Shown here in pieces: positions 57,424 through 64,000 of a DNA stretch of 64,000 nt (position 1 is its first letter; every line of letters starts with the position of its first letter). The DNA comes from Paramecium tetraurelia (Eukaryota; Ciliophora; Oligohymenophorea; Peniculida; Parameciidae), in NCBI RefSeq assembly GCF_000165425.1, contig NW_001799622.1, positions 248,001-312,000 on the forward strand, in the 5' to 3' direction. Under the pieces are notes generated by a model that ran no database searches, was not told the DNA's origin, and worked only from the letters and a program-made list of their open reading frames with translations. The position numbers and the translations under genes are program-made.

Positions 57424-59833
57424 ATGTAATTAAACGATTATAAAATCAACCGTAAACTTTTAAAGTTTACTAACAATATAAATTTCATTGGAAAAAACAA
57501 ATACCTTTCAAGAGAATCAAGTGCTAATAAGATGGAGTAATCATTATATAAGTCTCTTTCATCGAGTTAATTATTAAGCAAATCCCATAGAGACAACAAT
57601 CATGCGAAAAGTAAAATACAAGAAATATCTACAATTGGCAGTATTTACAGCAAGGATTCAGCATATTTTAACAGTTTATCAAATGAACAATTAAATATTC
57701 CTCCTATCCGATCCTTAAACAAAGATGATGGTGATAAATTAATTGCAAATCTTAACAAACAAATAAAGCAACAAAATCTTTAAATATCTAAATTAAAATA
57801 GCAAATCATTACTTAATCTTCAGATCTTGATAATATGTCTAAATTAAATGAATAATTTTTAGAAAAGCAATAATCTTATGAAGAAATTACATAAAGTTAT
57901 CATTCCTCTAATTAAAAAAGTATTAAAACTTACTAAATTTAGTATTATAACTGGCGTAAATTAGAGAGATATAGCCTTGCACTAATAATTATTTAGAGAT
58001 CTTAACACAAATATATACAGATGATTATTAACTCTAAGTTGCAACATAATGGAGAAATCAAAAATTAAAGCTCCATTTTCTTAGAAAATGGTTAACAGCT
58101 ACAAAGGCTTTAAAATAAATTGACATCTTAGCTAAAAAATTAGAAAAAAATAAGTTGTATTAATATTATTATCATTGGAAACGATTTTTAATATTGAAAT
58201 CAAGTCTTTTTGAATTTAATTAGGTTAAAGAATTAAGGGCTAAGATTTTGCATTGGAAAAAATGGAAAAACTATATAGTAACAAAAAAGCAGTACAATAA
58301 AAATTGTATTTAAGCAATTTAGTTCTATTCTTAAAAAATGCTATTTAAATATTTCCAAAGACTAAAATAACTTTATTTACAAAATAATTATTAATTAACA
58401 GTTTTCTAAAATTTATAATAAACAGCTGGATAACAATTAGGTCTATTGAGATAATTTTAAGTATTAAGTTAAACAATATATTTAGTGCTTTAGTAAGTGG
58501 AAATCGCAAATATTAAATAGGAAATTAATTTAAAATAAATTAACAGTGTATTAAAAATAAAAATAAGTGATTTCAAGACAAAAAGTTTTTAGATTTCTTT
58601 AAATAAATTTGAAATATTATTAACAAAGGAATTAAATCATTATACAAGATAGAAATAAAAATAAATTACAAAAAATATTTGTCTAAATTAAAGAATATTG
58701 TCATGGTATCAGATTCAAATAAGATTAAATTAAATTAAATATTCCTTACTTTATGAAATATCATTTTTGGAAACGATGGTCTCATTAATTTAATACTCAA
58801 GTATAATTAATGATGACAGGGGAGAAGATTAAAGAGAAGAGATATTTCAAATTGATCTAAAAATGTATTATATCCATATTTATTTCAGTATTCAATGTAT
58901 TAAAAAGAAAAGCAGCTTACAAAAAATTCTAAAAATAGAATTCTGATTTAATTATTTCATAATACAATAGAAGGATTATCAATTAATCTTTAAAGATTTG
59001 GCTGAGTAAATTGTTAAAATAAAAAATTCTCCTTGATTAAGAATAAAGTTGCTGCATTTCTTAATTGATAGTCATAGATCAATAGCAATCAGTTGAGGTT
59101 ATTGAACTAAGTCAAAATTATCAAAATAAACTAGAATAGCTAAAATTATACGAAGAAGAAGTCAATAACTATTAAATGATACAAGCAAATTAAAATTAAA
59201 TTTAAAAGGAATTACAAATGCAATAGTATATATTTATCTTATATTTGTGATCAAATGCAATAAGAGTTGATATCATATAAATAATTGTTAAACAATTATC
59301 CAATTGATTAGGATGAGTTGCAAATATTGAAAGAACAGAATAAATTAATTCAAGAATAAATACAACAATACAAATAATAAAATTGTTGTAAAATATAATG
59401 TTATTTATAGATCCTATTGAAATTTGTAACTAAGAATAAGAAAAATTGAAATTATAATTAGAGAACAATAACTCTATTTTTAATGATCAACAAGAGAAAT
59501 AAATTGCCTTATAAAAAGAATATTCTTAAATAGTAATTGACTATGAGAGGAGAATTCGAAATTTAGAAAACCATTACTTAGAATAGAGTAAATAATAGAG
59601 AATATAAATATAAAATAGTAGACTAATTATTTTTTATATGAATTATAGTTTTGAAAGGGAATCCTGATTTTGAGATCTAATTAAGCAGACGTTAGAGTTC
59701 ATAACCCGAATAAATATCAGAAAGCAAACTATCAAATATCAATAGATAAAATTTTAATACTCAAAATTCTCCCAATAAAGATATTTTAAATTAATAGTAT
59801 TAATAGATTTAAATATAGAATAATTTAAGATGA
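57424..59833 (+). CDS. Sfi1-repeat-like centrin-binding coiled-coil protein
   Basis: A long, basic, helical protein (about 750 residues, several introns not fully placed). The N-terminal 190 residues are polar with a coiled coil (LNKQIKQQNLQISKLKQQI). The middle carries W-rich repeats of Sfi1 type: YYHWKRF, KILHWKKWKNY, MLFKYFQRLKQ, KYHFWKRWSHQF and LKIWLSKLLK. Such repeats bind centrins. In Paramecium, Sfi1-like centrin-binding proteins build the contractile infraciliary lattice. The C-terminal 250 residues form a Gln-rich coiled coil (QLQLYEEEV-like, ...ENNSIFNDQQ). Repeat spacing is irregular in my reading, because introns interrupt it, so the number of repeats is uncertain. Confidence 0.65.
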
Positions 59834-59952
59834 TACTACAATTAATTTGAGGGAGGATATTAAAAAAAGATTAGCTTATTTAAAATAATAGATGGATTAA
59901 CACAACTGATAATACTTACTTAAAAAAGGATATACATAATTATATCTATATA

Positions 59953-61899
59953 TCATTCTTCAAATAGTTCTGGATGCTATTCTCTAACTTTTCTTGTAAT
60001 TTCCTAATCTAATTCTTCAATTGATTAGAGAGGTTATGTTTGCTATTCAATTTGAATTTGAACATTTTCATTTTATTCATCATCTTCATTGATAGTAGGC
60101 AAGGAGAAATCTTAAGTGAATTTTTCTATAAATTGTTGGACTTATTAATATTCATTTTCTAGATTTTAAACCCTCTGTTACTATTCATGCAATAGTTCTA
60201 ATTCGTTTGATAGATCTTGTTCCTTACTCTAATTTAACAATTCATAATTCTATTTAATTGCTACGTCTAACTATTTTTTATATTCAGAGAACTCATTTAA
60301 AATTTAATTACACTATATAGTAGTTAATTCTTAGGCACAATTTTTACTATTTTTGGATAGATCATCGAATTGCAACATTTTTTATTTCAAGAATTCACTG
60401 GGAGTGTATTATGTTTTCTTTTTGATTTATTCAATTAATTGTTACATCTTAGGTCTCTCCTCTAGGCTATTACCTTTTGAAACCAATTACAAGATTTCTG
60501 CATTGACTTCTTGTGTTTTAATTTCAAGGGATTCTATCTATCAGCCTCTTTTCTTAAGATAGGATCTTTTGGTAACATGCAATTCTTATCAAATTCTAGA
60601 TCAGCATCTTCTACGAACTTAGGATTTAGTTTTTTGATCTTTTTATGTACTTCAATCAACTTTTCTTTGGGAATTAAAAATGGATTTGAATAGTTTTTAA
60701 TTGAACTTTGTTTAAGATTATCTATATCTTATAATAATGATTCCAATCTTAATTGATATTCATTAGGTAATTTAAATTTGGCTATGTTTTCCAAGGTTTC
60801 TTATTGTTTTTCAATTTTCTTTTCAATTTATTCAATATATTATTCCTAATTATCAATTTTCTAAAATTTAATTGGAGATTCTGATTCTGATTGGTTGTTA
60901 TCCAGTGATTTTAACCTTAAATTATTCTCTGTTACGAAGTAATTCTGTGATAAACATGGATCTCTGTTTAAGTGATAATTATGAGAACTGTGAATCATTA
61001 TCTAATGGTTTATCCAATAATTGTTAAAATCTTTGAATGTCAATTTTAGTTTTTTATTCCAATTCAATTTTTTCAACTTAATCCAACTCTACTGCTAACA
61101 TTTGAATTTGATTCTCCAATTCTTATTCTTCATTAAGTTGTTACTTAGTTTGAGTTCTAGATGTCTATCTACTATCAATATAGCCTTCCAATTCTTTTAT
61201 TTACTTTTATCGAGATTATTCCCTCGATTCTACCAATTGTTCAACTTGATTCATAATATCCTTGTATTCTTTACTTTGTAATTTATATTTGGGTATTTCA
61301 TTTTTAACCCATAGATCTGAGTCAAATTTAATTTCCTATCTTTTTTTCTTGACATATTTAGAACTAGAATCAGGTAGATCTTATGAAGATTTGGAGATAC
61401 TAAATGTTTCGGATTTGACACTCTTATTATCAATATCATTAGAGACTTCTTCTGATTTTTGAGTTGAAACGTAACTATGATTTTCTTGTTGTCTTTTCTC
61501 TGATTAAGGCCTGGGAATGGAATCGTTGACGGTTCTAATTTTAGATTATTCATAAAATTAATTAAAAGGTTTCTTGGTTGAATTAGCATTAGAGGTGAAA
61601 CTGTTAGAAGTTTAAGATTGCTTAATTGAAAATGGTTTCGATTGTTATTGTTATTATTATTGTTATTATTACTTTTGGTCTTCAATTTAGGGTGCTGGAA
61701 CTTTATTAGCTGCATCATCATAGACTTTCTTGGTTTCTGGGTTCTACATTAATTGTTTCATGTAATCAGAAAACATTTTCTGAGGTTTTGGTGGTTATTT
61801 GGCTGATTGGACAGTTTACATTTGACTATTAACTTAAGTCAAAGATTGGGTTTGTATTTGAGGTAGTTAATTTGAGACTGTAAAACTGAGTGTTTACAT
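59953..61899 (-). CDS. Hypothetical large coiled-coil protein
   Basis: About 620 residues. It begins MQTLSFTVSNQLPQIQTQS and contains KMFSDYMKQLMQNPETKKVY, a short polyQ of mostly TAA codons (plus about 61.64-61.67 kb) and a Ser-rich part. Coiled coils follow (EQLVESREQSRQKQIKELE; YIEQIEKKIEKQQETLE). The middle has ordered helices (FLIPKEKLIEVHKKIKKL, PKFVEDADLEFDKNCMLPK). The C-terminus ends TINEDDEQNENVQIQI...VREQHPELFEE. Frame changes near 60.93 and 60.55 kb imply introns that I could not place exactly. Layout resembles intraflagellar-transport or centrosomal coiled-coil proteins, but the family is not recognised. Confidence 0.6.
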
Positions 61900-61957
61900 G
61901 GGGATTGCCTTTCCTTTTTTTTAATTCATTAATATTAATATATTTAATAATAAATCA

Positions 61958-62741
61958 TCATTCTAATTTTAAGGGCATTTTGACTGACTTTCTTCCAGCA
62001 CTCATTTACAAAAATGACTCCCCCAATTTGGATCTCTTTATTTTATTACACAAATTAAAAGCATATAAGTTATATCCCGTGAATGCAGCTGGGAAAAACA
62101 TACATATTGAAACACTTATTTGTAATTATGATGCATTGATTATAAACATCCCAACGAACATCAAAAACATAAATAACTACACAAACCAAAATATTCTACT
62201 ATGAATCCTTTGTACTTCTCCTTTCTCTTAAGTTGAAGTTTCAAAAACCCAACTCTCATTTCCGAAATCGTTTATTTCAACCCACCAACGTAGTCCAACT
62301 AATTTTCCTAATTTATCTATTTACATACCTTCCACTAATGTTTTTGATTATCCAAAAATCTACTGCTCCCAATATAACTATGGTTTCGTATAGCTTCATT
62401 GTTTGGTAGTAAGGAGTTAAGAAATAGAGAATGAGAATGATGAATTTTATGATGAAGCACAACACACATTAGACTGGATTTGGAGATTCAGAAATATCCA
62501 TATTTGCACTTTTGAAAAGTTCATAATTTGCAAATGCCAAAGGATTCAAATTCACACTCAATCTCAGCCAATTCTACTCCTTCTCATTCCAATATTGTCT
62601 AGTATTATCAATACCACCTCCAATCCCATTAGGTTATTGATTGATTATAGATTCAGCTATACGAGGACCTTGGAATGCTCCAAGTTGAGGTGGTCTAATC
62701 AAATTTAAAGGAGGCTATTCATCTCTAATTTAATTGATCAT
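61958..62741 (-). CDS. TVP23: TVP23 Golgi membrane protein
   Basis: A small multi-spanning protein of late Golgi membranes. The polar N-terminus is Pro-rich (QPPLNLIRPPQLGAFQGPR). Hydrophobic segments include CFIIKFIILILYFLTPY and ETIVILGAVDFWIIKN. The family signature is nearly complete: DFWIIKNISGR, then KLVGLRWWVEINDFG, SWVFET, HSRIFWFVQLFMFLMF and GYNLYAFNLC. A 21-nt intron (GTATGTAAATAGATAAATTAG) splits the signature. After it, one extra base in an A4 run (plus 62303-62306) puts the remainder out of frame. An assembly indel is likely, because everything downstream stays conserved. About 245 residues, the usual size. Confidence 0.8.
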
Positions 62742-62930
62742 AACTGTTAATTAATAATATTATATGTATTTTTATAAGGAAAATATGAGTAATCTAATTT
62801 GGGTTTCTTAAATTATCTGAGTTTCAAGGGTTAGCATTCAACGATTCGTTTAAATTTCCATATATAAGCAAAAAACCATCGATATATGTTTTAATAAATA
62901 ATTTAAAAAATTATATAAAATTCATCAACA

Positions 62931-63753
62931 ATGGATTAATAGGCGCAAGAAACATAAAGTTAATATGAGAGCATAATCAATGAAGTAATAGGAAAGCTAA
63001 AGAAAAATTCAGATAAAGGACAATTGTAAATGAGTGAATCTGAGATTCAAACTTTTAAAGATGTATTACAATGAAATACTTTCTTAGCTTTGGTAAAGGT
63101 GTTTAAAAGCAATTTAAGATGGCAGCGATAATAGATTCAAATAACATATCTAACCTCAAATAAAGCAAAATATAGACAACCCTATCGAATATGACCCTCC
63201 TATAGTAAAGAAAATTAAAACTAATGTAGATACTTAAATCATAAAAAAAGTTTATATTTTAACCATCCTTTTATCTTAGGAAGAAGATGACGATTAAAAC
63301 AGAGCTGATGTTGCCTTCAGTGAGGACTCAGGAGACGAAACTAGTTCAAAAGAACCCAAAGTTGATGACCAGAAAGTATCCATTTCTATTAATAAATATA
63401 GAAATATTTGGATTATCAGAACACAAAAAATGAGAGTCAAAGAGAGAAAACCTTATTCGATAAAATCAGAGAACTAGAACAGTTGAAGAACCTTGTAAAA
63501 GTGGAAGAGGAAGATGAAAATGAATCTGAAGAACCCAGAGTATTTGATACATAAGTCTATGCTTAAAAAATTAACACTGAAAATTAAGTTAGTCGTATAA
63601 GAGTATTCTTACATCCTTATATAGCCAAATAAATCTTAAAAAATGAGTTTGGAGAATGTTCTCATCAAGGAAAAAAACAATAAGGAAGCACTCTATCCTT
63701 AAGCTCAACTATTATTTAATTTCAAAACTAGTAAGAAAAAAAACTCTTCATGA
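62931..63753 (+). CDS. TFIIA large-subunit-like protein
   Basis: About 230 residues. The N-terminus YESIINEVIGKLKKN...SESEIQTFKDLWQRCL (25-nt intron inside) matches the helical domain of TFIIA-alpha in pattern (YxxxIxxVI ... LxxLW). A long acidic stretch follows (EEDDDQNRADVAFSEDSGDE), as in TFIIA. Introns of 26-30 nt lie at about 63.25 and 63.38 kb. The final intron (22 nt, GTATTCTTACATCC...ATAG) gives the end NFKTSKKKNSS. The typical beta-domain ending with a conserved DGxMxxNGxDYxF is not seen, so the C-terminus is divergent or the assignment is wrong. TFIIA stabilises TBP on DNA. Confidence 0.45.
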
Positions 63754-63802
63754 GAATCGTGTTTAAATTTTTGTAATTTCTTTAATTAGACAATCCTTTA
63801 TA

Positions 63803-64000
63803 TCATTAAAACTGCTTTTATTCACATTCCTTTTTCCATCCTTTACAAATACTCATTACGCCTTCCATTCCTTCCTCACCTTTCAATCCAGTTTCTAATT
63901 TTTGCAAAAATTAAGTTAATTTGTCATTCTCATCCTTATTTAATTCTTTCTTATATTCATACAAATGATATTCCTTTCCATCCACTTTCGCTGAGCTTAT
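63803..64000 (-). CDS. Partial gene at window edge, hypothetical
   Basis: The minus strand reads ...SSAKVDGKEYHLYEYKKELN...LETGLKGEEGMEGVMSICKGWKKECEQKQFQ and stops at plus 63803-63805. The start lies beyond the window. It is lysine/glutamate-rich and mostly helical, and no family is recognised. It is convergent with the TFIIA-like gene, 49 bp from its stop. Confidence 0.5.

Noticed and set aside
61251..61721. 156-residue frame with an Asn run
   Set aside because: It overlaps the TAA-glutamine-rich coding frame of the coiled-coil gene and ends arbitrarily; shadow.
1..64000. Bacterial, viral or mobile elements, CRISPR, tRNA or rRNA genes
   Set aside because: No array of spaced repeats, transposase motif or clover-leaf RNA was recognised on reading; a computational scan (tRNAscan-SE, Rfam) would settle RNA genes.

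Overview
The window reads as macronuclear DNA of a Paramecium-like ciliate. The evidence is direct. Long reading frames appear only when TAA and TAG are read as glutamine and TGA alone as stop. The frames are cut by very short GT...AG introns, mostly 21-30 nt. Base composition is very AT-rich, intergenic gaps are often only tens of bases, and two secreted coiled-coil proteins look like trichocyst matrix proteins. The gene models below were joined by hand with this code and these introns, so individual splice sites are tentative.

Layout. 1-2.9 kb: a decayed gene, a small ORF and a casein-kinase-1-like protein that has lost its catalytic residues. 2.9-13.5 kb: asparaginyl-tRNA synthetase, an unknown protein, and two tandem paralogous leucine-rich-repeat proteins with matching introns. 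13.5-21.6 kb: a gene-poor stretch, a low-complexity protein, a cyclic-nucleotide-type K+ channel, a small unknown gene and glucokinase. 21.7-28.1 kb: an alveolin-like coiled-coil protein, a tubulin-tyrosine-ligase-like enzyme, a short importin alpha and the chromatin factor VPS72/YL1. 28.4-35.9 kb: a tandem pseudokinase-kinase, a MORN-repeat protein, small membrane and OB-like proteins, and the first trichocyst matrix protein. 35.9-48.9 kb: calcineurin A, a protein whose polyglutamine is written almost wholly in TAA/TAG, a second trichocyst matrix protein, a giant PAS/transmembrane protein and a membrane-bound histidine acid phosphatase. 48.9-57.2 kb: two more kinases of the same expanded family as the tandem one, a 7TM receptor-like protein, UNC119 and membrane/coiled-coil proteins. 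57.4-64 kb: an Sfi1-type centrin-binding candidate, a large coiled-coil protein, TVP23, a TFIIA-alpha-like protein and a partial gene at the edge.

Many products fit ciliary, cortical and secretory biology: UNC119, TTLL, MORN, alveolin-like and Sfi1-like proteins, trichocyst cores, and calcineurin for Ca2+-triggered exocytosis. This is a theme, not an operon; the genes are monocistronic and lie on both strands.

A recurring oddity is single-base frame breaks inside otherwise well-conserved genes (28.86, 38.13, 50.6 and 62.30 kb). These could be assembly indels or early gene decay. Two decayed genes with in-frame TGA lie at 0.1-0.7 and 30.9-31.6 kb. No tRNA, rRNA, CRISPR array or transposon was recognised.
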